Shown in pieces: positions 25,696 through 34,477 of a stretch of DNA of 64,000 bases. Numbering within the stretch: position 1 is the stretch's first letter; the number at the start of each line of letters is the position of its first letter. The translations under genes and the position numbers were made by a program. The stretch covers positions 1 to 64,000 of the forward strand of contig JBFLKU010000005.1 in NCBI GenBank assembly GCA_040883315.1, written 5' to 3'. This DNA is from JAFGUF01 sp040883315 (lineage in GTDB: Bacteria > Bacillota > Clostridia > Christensenellales > UMGS416). The notes below the pieces were generated by a model that did not search any database, was not told the DNA's origin, and worked only from the letters and a program-made list of their open reading frames with translations.

Positions 25696-27099
25696 TTAAA
25701 TAATAGGCAATGACGCAGATGGCGAGGAAGCAAGCATACTTTTTATCATTTTCAATCCTTTTTCCAGCTCCTGAATGTTTTTCGGGGAGCTTATTGATAT
25801 TCTTATTAGGTTATGCTTATTATGCGTTCCGACAGAAAAACGGCTGGCAGAAAAAACCTGTATTCCGTGGGACAGAGCAAATTCCTCAAATGCGCGGCAT
25901 TCCCATCCCTCAGGCAGCTCAATTACCCTAAACATAGAATATTTTGAGCCGATTGAATTATAAGATGAAAATTCTCTTTCAAATAATATATTTCGCTGCT
26001 TCAAAATTTTCAGTTTAGCATCAATAATTGCATCATAGCGCTTTGTTGACTGTAGAAGAGAGAGGACTTCTGCTGTGTACGGGGAAGACATCCAAGTAAT
26101 ATTGTTTAAAGCCAATTGAAGCTGGCTAAAATATTGGGAAGGAGAAACGATGTATGAAATTCTGAAAGACGGGCTTATTTCCTTGGAAGTGCCGTGTATA
26201 TAGAAACTATTTTGCGGAATATAGCTGCTTATTGGTTCTAGTGTTTGTTCAACAGTAAATCCAAATGCAGCATCTTCAATGAGTAGCAAATTATGTTTTT
26301 CAATAACTTGTGCTAAGTGCATTCTTCTTTTTTTGTTTATGCAAATAGAATATGGATTATGACAATCGGGCATCATGTATATTCCCTTTATTTTATCCCT
26401 TTTGCAGGTTTTCTCTAGTTCATCTGGGCTCATTCCTTCGCTATCTCCAGCAACGGGAATTAGTATTATTCCCAGATACTTTGCAAGGCTTTTGAGCCCT
26501 GTATAGGTAAATTCGTCTACAGCGATTCTGTCGCTTTTTGAAAAAAGGCTTAGCAGAATAACAGCTAAAGCATTTTGTGTGCCTGATGTAAGTATTATGT
26601 TTTTAGGGTCGCAGTTTATTTTTCGCTTTTTCAGCCAATTGGCCTCTATGTATCTGTGCTTCAAGAATCCTTCGGGAGGACAATACTTAAGTGCAATGTT
26701 GTAGTCAATATCACTTAAGACAGCCTGCACATGGTCTTGTATAATACCGTTTGACTCATAAAGCGGAAGTGACATACCTAGGTTTATAATGTCACTGTCC
26801 TCATGGTCAGTCAGCATGCTGACGGGAAGACCGGCACTGCCGCTTACAAATGTTCCTTTGCCGACAATTCCTTTTATCAATCCTTTTTCTTCACATATTT
26901 TGTATGCTCTTGTGACTGTTCCATGATTTATGTTCAAATAGTTTGCTATCAAACGCTGCGGCGGCATCATCTCGCCGTGCAGCAGCCTCCCTGTCTGAAT
27001 ATCTGTTTCTATAGATTCGGCAATAGCCATATATTTAGGCTTTTTGTCATCTAAAATAGCAGGAACCCAAGATATTTTATTACCAAAGTAATCAATCAT
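25696..27099 (-). CDS. MocR/PdxR-type regulator (GntR HTH + aminotransferase fold)
   Basis: The 467-residue regulator has an N-terminal winged helix (about 20-85; PPQRLIANYLNINHGTVTRAY, then GIVGKGTFV) and a C-terminal fold-type I aminotransferase domain (about 110-455). The likely PLP lysine is in GTSKEISPSFR. These proteins sense PLP or amino-group ligands and usually control a divergent gene. Here the divergent gene is a LysE-type exporter, and the gap holds an 11-bp inverted repeat. Start ATG follows AGAGGT. Confidence 0.88.
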   Translation of the reverse strand: MIDYFGNKISWVPAILDDKKPKYMAIAESIETDIQTGRLLHGEMMPPQRLIANYLNINHGTVTRAYKICEEKGLIKGIVGKGTFVSGSAGLPVSMLTDHEDSDIINLGMSLPLYESNGIIQDHVQAVLSDIDYNIALKYCPPEGFLKHRYIEANWLKKRKINCDPKNIILTSGTQNALAVILLSLFSKSDRIAVDEFTYTGLKSLAKYLGIILIPVAGDSEGMSPDELEKTCKRDKIKGIYMMPDCHNPYSICINKKRRMHLAQVIEKHNLLLIEDAAFGFTVEQTLEPISSYIPQNSFYIHGTSKEISPSFRISYIVSPSQYFSQLQLALNNITWMSSPYTAEVLSLLQSTKRYDAIIDAKLKILKQRNILFEREFSSYNSIGSKYSMFRVIELPEGWECRAFEEFALSHGIQVFSASRFSVGTHNKHNLIRISISSPKNIQELEKGLKMIKSMLASSPSASLPII

Positions 27100-27127
27100 A
27101 CAATAACCTCTAAAAACATTAATTGTA

Positions 27128-27155
27128 ACTAGTACAATTGAAATATTGTACTAGT
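27128..27155. promoter_or_regulatory. palindromic operator between mocR-type gene and lysE-type gene
   Basis: Two perfect 11-bp arms (ACTAGTACAAT 27128-27138 and ATTGTACTAGT 27145-27155) flank TGAAAT. A third half-site ATTGTA at 27122-27127 gives a direct repeat at 23-bp spacing, near two helical turns. The right arm covers the -35 of the lysE-type promoter. Confidence 0.75.
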
Positions 27156-27174
27156 AGCTAACTAATTATATAAT
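27146..27174 (+). promoter_or_regulatory. promoter of the LysE-family gene
   Basis: TTGTAC (27146-27151) and TATAAT (27169-27174) are 17 bp apart. The -35 lies inside the palindrome, so a bound regulator would block or alter polymerase contact. Confidence 0.65.
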
Positions 27175-27206
27175 AAACAAAATAAAATGAAAAGGTAGAA
27201 TGATAT

Positions 27207-27821
27207 ATGTTAAGCATGTTTTTGTTTGGAATTAGCATAATGTACACACCAGGACCAGTCACTCTTTTGAGCCTGAACCAAGGTATTAATAAACGATTTA
27301 AAAACACAAGAGGGTTTTTTCTGGGAATTGGTGTGGCTATTTTTGCTCTGTTGATTATTTATGGATATACAGGAGAAAAGCTTATAAAGCCGGAATATTT
27401 GATTTATATTAGTATAATAGGTGCAGGCTATATTATTTATCTAGCTATTAAAATATTTAAATCTAAAGTAGAAATAGATTACTCGCATTCTGAAAAAACG
27501 CTGACGTTTAAAAATGGATTTCTGATGCAGTTTTTCAATCCCAAAGCTACACTAGCAGCACTTCCAATAGCCACGATCAATTTCCCTGCAAATAATATTA
27601 CAGGTGCAGGAATTTTGCTCTGCTCATTTATTTTTATGATTATAGTAATAGGCTCTCCTGCTCTATACTGCATAGTAGGCCAATTTTTTTCTAGAATAAT
27701 TAAGAATGAAAAAACTTTGAAAATATTTAACCGAATAATGTCTGTAGTATTGCTGTATGTTGCTTTTTCAATATTAAAAGATCACGTCTATTTGGTTATA
27801 ATTGGTGAAAAGCCATATTAA
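27207..27821 (+). CDS. LysE/RhtB-family amino acid exporter
   Basis: This 204-residue protein has about six membrane segments and the family hallmarks: an N-terminal MYTPGPVTLLSLNQG stretch and a QFFNPKA motif at about residue 110. It would export an amino acid or similar small compound. Its divergent position next to the MocR regulator, with a shared operator, suggests regulation by the exported compound or by PLP. Substrate unknown. Confidence 0.88.
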   Translation: MLSMFLFGISIMYTPGPVTLLSLNQGINKRFKNTRGFFLGIGVAIFALLIIYGYTGEKLIKPEYLIYISIIGAGYIIYLAIKIFKSKVEIDYSHSEKTLTFKNGFLMQFFNPKATLAALPIATINFPANNITGAGILLCSFIFMIIVIGSPALYCIVGQFFSRIIKNEKTLKIFNRIMSVVLLYVAFSILKDHVYLVIIGEKPY

Positions 27822-27897
27822 ATAGAGGCGATGTAAAATTAGAATATAGTTTACATAGTTTATCAAATTTTATATAATAGTAAAAAAGGAGGCAGTT

Positions 27898-28257
27898 ATG
27901 AAAATAAATAATATTCAAAAGATTATGTCATTTTTAATGATTACAGCATTTTTTGTGTTTTCAGGATGTTCATCAGATAGTGCAGAGCCTGCAGACACTG
28001 CAGATAATACTGCGGATTCCACGCAGGAGATTAGCCTAACATTGGATGAACTGAAAGAATACAACGGAGAAAACGGCCTGCCTGCATATGTCGCATATGA
28101 TGGCGTGATATATGATGTGTCAGACGAACCGCAGTGGACAAGCGGATCTCACGGTGGAAATATGGCAGGTACAGATATCACGGAGAACCTGAACAATGCT
28201 CCACATGGTACGACAAAACTGAATGGACTGGACGTGGTCGGAAAGCTGGTAGAATAA
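27898..28257 (+). CDS. cytochrome b5-like heme-binding lipoprotein
   Basis: The 119-residue protein has a lipoprotein signal peptide with lipobox F-S-G-C (Cys at about 24) and a Ser/Asp/Ala-rich linker. A cytochrome b5-like domain follows: LTLDELKEYNGENG, PAYVAYDGVIYDVSD, a W-x-x-G-x-H-G-G turn with the candidate heme His, and a second His in NNAPHGT. Its stop codon overlaps the next start (TAATG), so it is coupled to the small membrane protein that follows. Confidence 0.85.
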   Translation: MKINNIQKIMSFLMITAFFVFSGCSSDSAEPADTADNTADSTQEISLTLDELKEYNGENGLPAYVAYDGVIYDVSDEPQWTSGSHGGNMAGTDITENLNNAPHGTTKLNGLDVVGKLVE

Positions 28258-28628
28258 TGTATAGTGTATTAGGATGGACAAATGTTACTATAGCAGCACT
28301 TATGCTGCTGCCATTTGTATTAGTGAAGTTTATTAAAAACAAAGATGGTGCACTGAAAAAGATTCAAAAGGTTTTGCTGAAGATGCACAGACCATTAAGC
28401 GGTCTGCTTTTGGTTTCAGCAATAGTCCATGGATATTTGGCATTAGGGACTTTTGCATTGCATACAGGAACTTTGCTGGTTATATCTCTGGTTGTTTCCG
28501 GCATATTTGCATCAATATTTATAATGAAGAAAAAGAAGATATTTTTTAATCTTCACAGAATGATGGCATCAATTTTTATTGTGTTGTTATTTGTTCATTT
28601 GCTTTTCCCTTGGATATTGACAAAATAA
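28257..28628 (+). CDS. small four-helix membrane protein, cytochrome b561-like
   Basis: ATG 28257 shares bases with the stop of the b5-like gene and gives 123 residues with four membrane helices. Four histidines sit in or near the helices: HRPLSG, IVHGYL, LHRMM and FVHLLF, two pairs suited to bind two hemes across the membrane. Coupling to a b5-like lipoprotein suggests a minimal route for electrons across the membrane. A longer in-frame opening from 28134 lies inside the b5 gene and is not used. Heme binding is inferred from the histidine pattern. Confidence 0.7.
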   Translation: MYSVLGWTNVTIAALMLLPFVLVKFIKNKDGALKKIQKVLLKMHRPLSGLLLVSAIVHGYLALGTFALHTGTLLVISLVVSGIFASIFIMKKKKIFFNLHRMMASIFIVLLFVHLLFPWILTK

Positions 28629-28649
28629 GAAATACTTTATTTATTTTTG

Positions 28650-28680
28650 AAACGGCTTTTAGAGATAAAAGCCGTTTTTT
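28650..28680 (+). terminator. terminator after cytochrome pair
   Basis: An 11-bp perfect stem (AAACGGCTTTT / AAAAGCCGTTT) with a 6-nt loop is followed by T residues. Confidence 0.88.
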
Positions 28681-28764
28681 GTTTATAAATTAGCAAATTT
28701 AATATTGTATACAAAGGTAAAAATATGGTAAAATATATAAAATTATATATTTCAAGGGGTAATT

Positions 28765-30492
28765 ATGAAAACAATGCAGTCCGAGCTGAAAATACTGAAT
28801 AGTGATTTGTATGACTCATTCCAGATTAGTCTAAAAAAAGCACAGACAGAGTGGCTTCCCAGTGTGGAGCCAAGCAAAAGCTCATACAATTCATGGCCGC
28901 ATATTTTAGGAGTGATGGAGCAGATTGATAACCTTCTCTACAATGAAGAGCTTGGGAACGCAGACATAGTGCTAAACGATATTGAGCTATACGTTATGCT
29001 GAATGCAGTACTTTTTCATGATATGGGAAAAACTATTAAGGAAGATGGAATAAATCATGCAGAACAATCAAGAAAAACTATATTATCGAATTGGGCAGTA
29101 CTTGGAATAAAGACTGAAAGGATTGCAGAGGTAATAGCTGCAATAGTTCTTTTTCATGATCCTGATTATAGAGTTGTGTTTTCAAAAAAAGAAAATGAAG
29201 AAGGCGAATATTTATTCAAAAAAATTTTAACTGATGAACACAAAGAAATTTTAGATAGACTCAGCTATAAGACGACAGTTTATTCACATGGATTTGTAAG
29301 AAGTAAATTTTTGGCTGTATTGCTTTTTTTGGCAGATCATCTAGACAACTCATATTCGAGGGTACGTCCAGGCTATCTAAAAGGTAAAATGGAAGTGGTA
29401 GGTGAGTTTAGGAAGAACATAATAAGCACATATTACAACAAATACACACAAATGGTATGTGTTGAAGTGAAAGAATGCATAGAAATAAGAGAAATTGAAA
29501 CTAATAAAAAAATATATAAAGATAAGCATGAAGAGATGGTAGGATTTATAAATATTGCAGAATACTACAATAAAACTATTTATCAAAACTATTTAGAAGA
29601 CAAAAAAAATAAGAATACAGATGATATTTCTAATTATAAAATATCGGACGAACACCCTAATGGTTCGAATAAACTTAGCCCAATGGATTTTATAAAATGC
29701 TTATCAAATGAACAAAGAAGTTATTGGAATTATATTCTGAAAGATAAACTCAGTGAAGCCGACTCTATTAAGCGGGATAAAGTCTGTAAAATTAAGAAAA
29801 GCTTAGAAAATGCGACTAAAAAAAACACAGAAGATGCAATAAAGGAACTTATAGCCGACGCAATTGAGAACATCATAGCTGATGAAATTAAGAAAATTGA
29901 AGAAGAAGCAATTAAGGAAAGTATAGCCGATGCAATTATGAAAAGCGTGATATTAAATGACAACGACATGGAAGCAATAAAGCATGATTTATCCCTTATG
30001 GGTCTCCCTATCAAAGGATGGTATATAGAACGGAACGGATTGCTTTATTCACCATATTTTCATAATAGTAAATTTGAATGTAGATATGCTTATGAGCCTA
30101 TATTAGATTTCAATTATTGTAAAGAAATAATATATGCAATAATAAAGATTGGCACAGGAATTATTGGGAAAAAGTATCATCCATATGAATCAATAGCTAA
30201 TTTCATACATGAGGATATGAGAGACATTGAAAAAGTAAAATGTGCTGTAAAAAGAATAGCTGCATTGATTGAAACCAGTCAAGAAGATTTTTCACTATCC
30301 ATTGAATGTGATACAAAGTGGTGGTCTATGACTATAGACGAGAAGGATAAAAAAGAAGAAAAGAAAGAACAAGAAAAAGCTAAGGATAAGGAAAAGGATA
30401 AGGATAAGGAAAAAGAATCACGGCAACTACCAAATATTTTGCAGCAGCTTAAAAAAGAAATAATAAAGCAAATTAGTGAAATAAAAGAATGA
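28765..30492 (+). CDS. HD-superfamily domain protein with repeat/coil region and charged tail
   Basis: The 575-residue protein starts at ATG after AAGGGG. Residues about 40-200 carry an HD metal-dependent phosphohydrolase signature: H46, the H85-D86 pair in LFHDMGK, H98, H131-D132 in LFHDPDYR and D191 in LADHLDN. It looks closest to HD domains of the conflict-system (HD-CE) kind, a tentative call. Residues 358-391 hold a 24-residue internal repeat (AIKELIADAI / AIKESIADAI) predicted to be helical. After a second folded region (about 395-525) the tail is Lys/Glu/Asp-rich (EKDKDKEKES). It is followed 12 bp later by a KaiC-like ATPase. Role unknown; hydrolysis of a nucleotide or phospho-signal is inferred. 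Confidence 0.7.
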   Translation: MKTMQSELKILNSDLYDSFQISLKKAQTEWLPSVEPSKSSYNSWPHILGVMEQIDNLLYNEELGNADIVLNDIELYVMLNAVLFHDMGKTIKEDGINHAEQSRKTILSNWAVLGIKTERIAEVIAAIVLFHDPDYRVVFSKKENEEGEYLFKKILTDEHKEILDRLSYKTTVYSHGFVRSKFLAVLLFLADHLDNSYSRVRPGYLKGKMEVVGEFRKNIISTYYNKYTQMVCVEVKECIEIREIETNKKIYKDKHEEMVGFINIAEYYNKTIYQNYLEDKKNKNTDDISNYKISDEHPNGSNKLSPMDFIKCLSNEQRSYWNYILKDKLSEADSIKRDKVCKIKKSLENATKKNTEDAIKELIADAIENIIADEIKKIEEEAIKESIADAIMKSVILNDNDMEAIKHDLSLMGLPIKGWYIERNGLLYSPYFHNSKFECRYAYEPILDFNYCKEIIYAIIKIGTGIIGKKYHPYESIANFIHEDMRDIEKVKCAVKRIAALIETSQEDFSLSIECDTKWWSMTIDEKDKKEEKKEQEKAKDKEKDKDKEKESRQLPNILQQLKKEIIKQISEIKE

Positions 30493-30504
30493 TGGAGAAT
30501 AAAG

Positions 30505-33048
30505 ATGAGCAGTGAATTAAATAATGGCTACGAATTTTATGTAACATTCGATACAGAAAACAGCATAATTACAGGTACCTATCTTGATATACTACTAAAT
30601 ACAGAGGTAGATAAAGCAGGTGAGGAAGAAAAAGCAAATAAAAATGACAATAAAGAAAAAAATAAGAAAAATGAAGAAGATGCAATTAAAAAATTAGTAA
30701 TTAATCCTATTTACAAATATGTTACAGAGATAGATATCAGTCAATATGAATTGAAAGAGCTTTCTAAGCTAAAGAAGCTGGAACATATATTGTATTGCAA
30801 AAGTAAAGAAAAAGTAGATATGCTGGAAGAAGAAACATCTGATAAAGATGAAGAGGGTAAAAAAGAAGAAATATCTGCAGGAAATGAAGCAGATGATAAA
30901 GGGAAAAATCCAAATAAAGAAACAGGTAGCAAATATAAACCTGGATACCCATTCTCCGGCGGCATTGTGCTGAGAAACGAACAAAGCAATAAATTAGGTA
31001 CTGGCAACATTGTGATAAATGGAGAGCCTGGTGTTGGGAAGTCTACACTGGCTTTTCAGATAGCAGCTGCATGTGCATCAGATCTGAATAATGGAATTGC
31101 AATATATTATTCTTTAGATATGGATAGTAATCAGCTGAAAAATGCTATGATTTCAAATGACGCAAAAGAAAAAACTAAAGTTACCACTCCAATAATTACA
31201 GAAATAAACTGTACAGGAGAAGAAGAATTTGACATAAAAGACGTGTTAAAAAAGAACGAAAGCCAAGAAGTTATACCGCAGATATTAATGCCTGAATTAA
31301 GCCCAAGAGGGATTTCGCCTACTGGGGATATTGACTATCTTTTTCAGCAGCGATTTGAAGAACTAGAGATAACAGTGAAAGCAGCCAGAAAGTATAACAA
31401 TGAGATTAAGGGCAATGAACCTAAAATAAAATTAATAGTTATTGACAGCCTTAACACATTTGGTGAGAAAAAGATTAAACATGAGCAGATACATAGAATA
31501 TTTGAACTATTTAGAAAGAATTATATCACTGGCATTTTCACTTTAGGCATGTTTGAAGGCAGCTATGTTAATGATGACACTATAGATACTGCAGCTGCAC
31601 TTTTTTTATCAGATGTTTTGATAAACTTGACAAAAGAGCAGTTTGAAAACTATAGTTTTAATATGATGGAAATACGAAAATCGCGTCATATAAATCATGT
31701 TAGAGGAAAACAAGTATATAAAATCAATAATATATCGGAAATAAAAACAGAAGACGAAGATAAAGATAAAGACAAAGGTCTAGTATATATGCTGGAACAA
31801 AATCCTTTTCACAGTTTAGGTCTAAAAAAAGAGCTGCATGTATGGCCCTCTCTGCATCATTATATCATTTCAACAGAAGATTTCGTTAAAAAGACCAACG
31901 CAGGAAAACAAACAAAATCTAAGGAAAAAAACTTGTTTGGTATTGAAGCCTTTAACGACGTTTTGCCAGAGCATTTTATGTGGAATAAAAACAATCCGCA
32001 AAACAATAAGATGTCGCAAATAGTATCCTTGGTAGGCGACAGCGGGCTGTATAAATCGGATATCGCAATCGGTTCTTTATTATCAGGTATTTTAGCAGCA
32101 AAAGAAAACAGAGAAGTATGTAATAGCTTGATTATTCGTATGTCGGATAAAGACAATTTAAGAACAAGAGGCGTTAGGCTGAGCGAAGATTTATTAAATA
32201 AATATAAAATACTATATGAAAGCTCAAAGACCGATACAAATAAAACGGCCGACAGTATTTTAGATGAATGGGGAAATATATTTAAAGAACTGAAAAACAG
32301 CAAAGACACCTTCGAAACAAATAAATATGAAGAAACGTTGAATAAAATGGAGAAATCATTATATGAGTATTCTCTTGAACTGAAAAATGAAAATAATCTT
32401 AAGTTATATGAAATCCCGGATGAAAAATTAATTTCATCAAGAAAAACCTATAAAAGCCTTTTGAGCGGCTGGACGCTGGATAAAGATCACGAGACATCGC
32501 ATCTGCTGGAAATAATTTTTAAAAGCGGTGCGTTATGTCCGGAAGAGTTTGTCTATAAAATATGCCAGATAATTCATGTATATAATATAAAAAGAATTGC
32601 TATTATGGATTTGAAATTGTTAAATGAAAGCTATCCGTTCTTGGTTAATAGCCCAACATCAGGAACAATGTTTTTGTCAGCATTGATTCATATATTTAGA
32701 AACTACGGTATTGACGTTGTGTTTTCAGCATCTTCAAACAAAAAGAAAGAACATGACCCTTTATCTAGCCAGATCGAAAAGCTATCTGATGCATCAATAA
32801 CATTTAGCATGAATGAAAGCAAAGTGGAGGTAGATGGTGAGGGGCTGGTTACAAAAGGAGGAAATCTTGTAAAGAAGCATGTTGTTTTAGTAGAAGAAGC
32901 AAATAAAAACGCTCAAGATAATACAAATAAATTAAGTTCACATAGTATTACATTTATAAGTGAAAAAGAGGCAAAAGAAGAGACAAAGGTAAATAATAAA
33001 AATAAACCAGATGTTTTGGGAGACATAAAAACTTTCAAGATTGAATAG
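30505..33048 (+). CDS. double-RecA (KaiC/RadA-like) ATPase, second P-loop degenerate
   Basis: The 847-residue protein starts with a low-complexity charged N-terminus (about 35-60 and 105-140). RecA domain 1 follows: Walker A GEPGVGKST at 173-181, Walker B KLIVIDSLN at 309-317, and a KaiC-like loop R-K-S-R-H-I-N-H-V-R-G-K near 391-402. RecA domain 2 has GDSGLYKSD at 511-519, where the second conserved Gly of the P-loop is Tyr, and a later IKRIAIMDLK strand. This one-active/one-degenerate layout is reminiscent of clock-type and RadA-type ATPases. The C-terminus is again charged. It is adjacent to the HD protein and likely in one operon. No known KaiA/KaiB or repair genes are nearby. Function unknown. 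Confidence 0.7.
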   Translation: MSSELNNGYEFYVTFDTENSIITGTYLDILLNTEVDKAGEEEKANKNDNKEKNKKNEEDAIKKLVINPIYKYVTEIDISQYELKELSKLKKLEHILYCKSKEKVDMLEEETSDKDEEGKKEEISAGNEADDKGKNPNKETGSKYKPGYPFSGGIVLRNEQSNKLGTGNIVINGEPGVGKSTLAFQIAAACASDLNNGIAIYYSLDMDSNQLKNAMISNDAKEKTKVTTPIITEINCTGEEEFDIKDVLKKNESQEVIPQILMPELSPRGISPTGDIDYLFQQRFEELEITVKAARKYNNEIKGNEPKIKLIVIDSLNTFGEKKIKHEQIHRIFELFRKNYITGIFTLGMFEGSYVNDDTIDTAAALFLSDVLINLTKEQFENYSFNMMEIRKSRHINHVRGKQVYKINNISEIKTEDEDKDKDKGLVYMLEQNPFHSLGLKKELHVWPSLHHYIISTEDFVKKTNAGKQTKSKEKNLFGIEAFNDVLPEHFMWNKNNPQNNKMSQIVSLVGDSGLYKSDIAIGSLLSGILAAKENREVCNSLIIRMSDKDNLRTRGVRLSEDLLNKYKILYESSKTDTNKTADSILDEWGNIFKELKNSKDTFETNKYEETLNKMEKSLYEYSLELKNENNLKLYEIPDEKLISSRKTYKSLLSGWTLDKDHETSHLLEIIFKSGALCPEEFVYKICQIIHVYNIKRIAIMDLKLLNESYPFLVNSPTSGTMFLSALIHIFRNYGIDVVFSASSNKKKEHDPLSSQIEKLSDASITFSMNESKVEVDGEGLVTKGGNLVKKHVVLVEEANKNAQDNTNKLSSHSITFISEKEAKEETKVNNKNKPDVLGDIKTFKIE

Positions 33049-33201
33049 TTAAAGCTAAAACAAGTGTATTATATATGATACAGGTTTGACTCTAAAGAGT
33101 TCTCAAAAATGCTTTTAAAAAACTAATGGATTATGATAATATAATTACACGGAAACATAATTTATATTAGTTTTCTATAATGATTTATTGTAGGAGGAAT
33201 T

Positions 33202-33570
33202 ATGATATTAGTTATTATAGGCTCGGCACTTTTGATAATTTGGGGAATCGCACACTTGATACCTACAAAAGGAGTGGTAAGCGAATTTGGTGAAATATCG
33301 TTAGACAACAAAAGAATTATATACATGGAATGGATAAATGAAGGACTAACGCTTATTTTCATGGGAGTGCTGATGATATTGCTGGCTTCATTTGGCACCA
33401 TTGGCAGCACAGTGAACACAATAGCTGCAGTTTGTGTAATAGTTATGCTGGCGGCAATGTCAGTGCTTTCTTTGCTCACAGGATTTAAAGTGAATTTTAT
33501 ACCATATAAACTTTGCCCGGTGATATTCAGTATATCAGCAATATTGATTGCGATTGGCAGCTTTATTTAG
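33202..33570 (+). CDS. small membrane protein, four hydrophobic segments
   Basis: This 122-residue protein is mostly hydrophobic, with a short hydrophilic region (about 20-45: TKGVVSEFGEISLDNKR). ATG follows TAGGAGGAA. No family motif is recognised. It has its own terminator and is 153 bp after the KaiC-like gene, so it is probably separate from that module. Confidence 0.65.
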   Translation: MILVIIGSALLIIWGIAHLIPTKGVVSEFGEISLDNKRIIYMEWINEGLTLIFMGVLMILLASFGTIGSTVNTIAAVCVIVMLAAMSVLSLLTGFKVNFIPYKLCPVIFSISAILIAIGSFI

Positions 33571-33613
33571 GAAATATTATTTTTCTTTTATGTGCTAAAT
33601 AGGCGAAAAATAC

Positions 33614-33648
33614 AAGAGACATTATAGAGATATAATGTCTCTTTTTGT
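33614..33648 (+). terminator. terminator before sigI
   Basis: A 13-bp perfect stem (AAGAGACATTATA / TATAATGTCTCTT) with loop GAGA is followed by a T run. Confidence 0.88.
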
Positions 33649-33754
33649 ATATATATGAAAATAGATAAAATTTATTTATATATTTAGCTTAATGACACAA
33701 GAAAAGTATTATAATATAAATAAGTTTAGCAATATAAATGCATTGAGGTTTATT

Positions 33755-34477
33755 ATGAAACACACTGAAACCGATGATAAAAACAAAATAATATCTTTGA
33801 ATGAAAGAGTGCTATCCATACAAAAAGGTGAAGGAGATGCTGACCAGTTTATATCTGAATTCAGACCTTTTATAATGTCAACAGCATCAAAGGTGACAGG
33901 AGAGCATATAGATGACCAGAAAGACGAAATGTCAATTGCTTTGCTAGCTTTTAATGAAGCAGTTCAGCATTATAATGCAGCTAAAGGAAGTTTTCTGGCT
34001 TTCAGTGCATTAGTTATCAGGAGAAGGCTGATTGACTATATGAGAAGACGGGGGAGAATAAACCAAGAAATTGCATATAGCGAGCTGTCTGAATCCCAGA
34101 AAATATATTATGACAACCAGTATATAGAGCCGGAAGGAATTGAGAACCCTATAGTTTTGGAAATATATGAATTGGATGAGGTGCTGGAAAGATATAATAT
34201 AAGCTTTGATGAATTGGTTATGGCATCGCCAAAGGCATTTAAGACCAAACTGGCAATTGAGAAAATAGTGAAATATATGGCATCTGATACAGAAGCAATA
34301 GATGAAATGAAGCGGAAAAAACAGCTGCCGATAAAAAAAATATGCGATAAATGCATAGTACCCCGAAAATTAGTGGAGCGCCATCGAAAATATATAGTGA
34401 CGGTAATCGAAATACTAATCGGAGATTACCCGTTTCTACGAGACTATATATCATATGCAAAGGAGGTAAAAAAATGA
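33755..34477 (+). CDS. sigI: RNA polymerase sigma factor SigI
   Basis: This 240-residue sigma factor of the SigI family has a region 2 core (AKGSFLAFSALVIRRRLIDYMRRRGR) and a C-terminal HTH-like region (LPIKKICDKCIVPRKLVERHRKYIVTVIEILIGDYPFLRDYI) typical of SigI rather than ECF factors. ATG 33755 follows GAGG by 6 bp and is preferred over 33692, which has no ribosome site. Its stop overlaps the start of rsgI (ATGA). SigI factors respond to wall or polysaccharide signals through the RsgI ectodomain. Confidence 0.92.
   Translation: MKHTETDDKNKIISLNERVLSIQKGEGDADQFISEFRPFIMSTASKVTGEHIDDQKDEMSIALLAFNEAVQHYNAAKGSFLAFSALVIRRRLIDYMRRRGRINQEIAYSELSESQKIYYDNQYIEPEGIENPIVLEIYELDEVLERYNISFDELVMASPKAFKTKLAIEKIVKYMASDTEAIDEMKRKKQLPIKKICDKCIVPRKLVERHRKYIVTVIEILIGDYPFLRDYISYAKEVKK

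Noticed and set aside
30340..30960. CRISPR-like or microsatellite array in the A-rich, repetitive stretch
   Set aside because: The repetitiveness comes from Lys/Glu/Asp codons within two continuous reading frames; there are no regular spacers.
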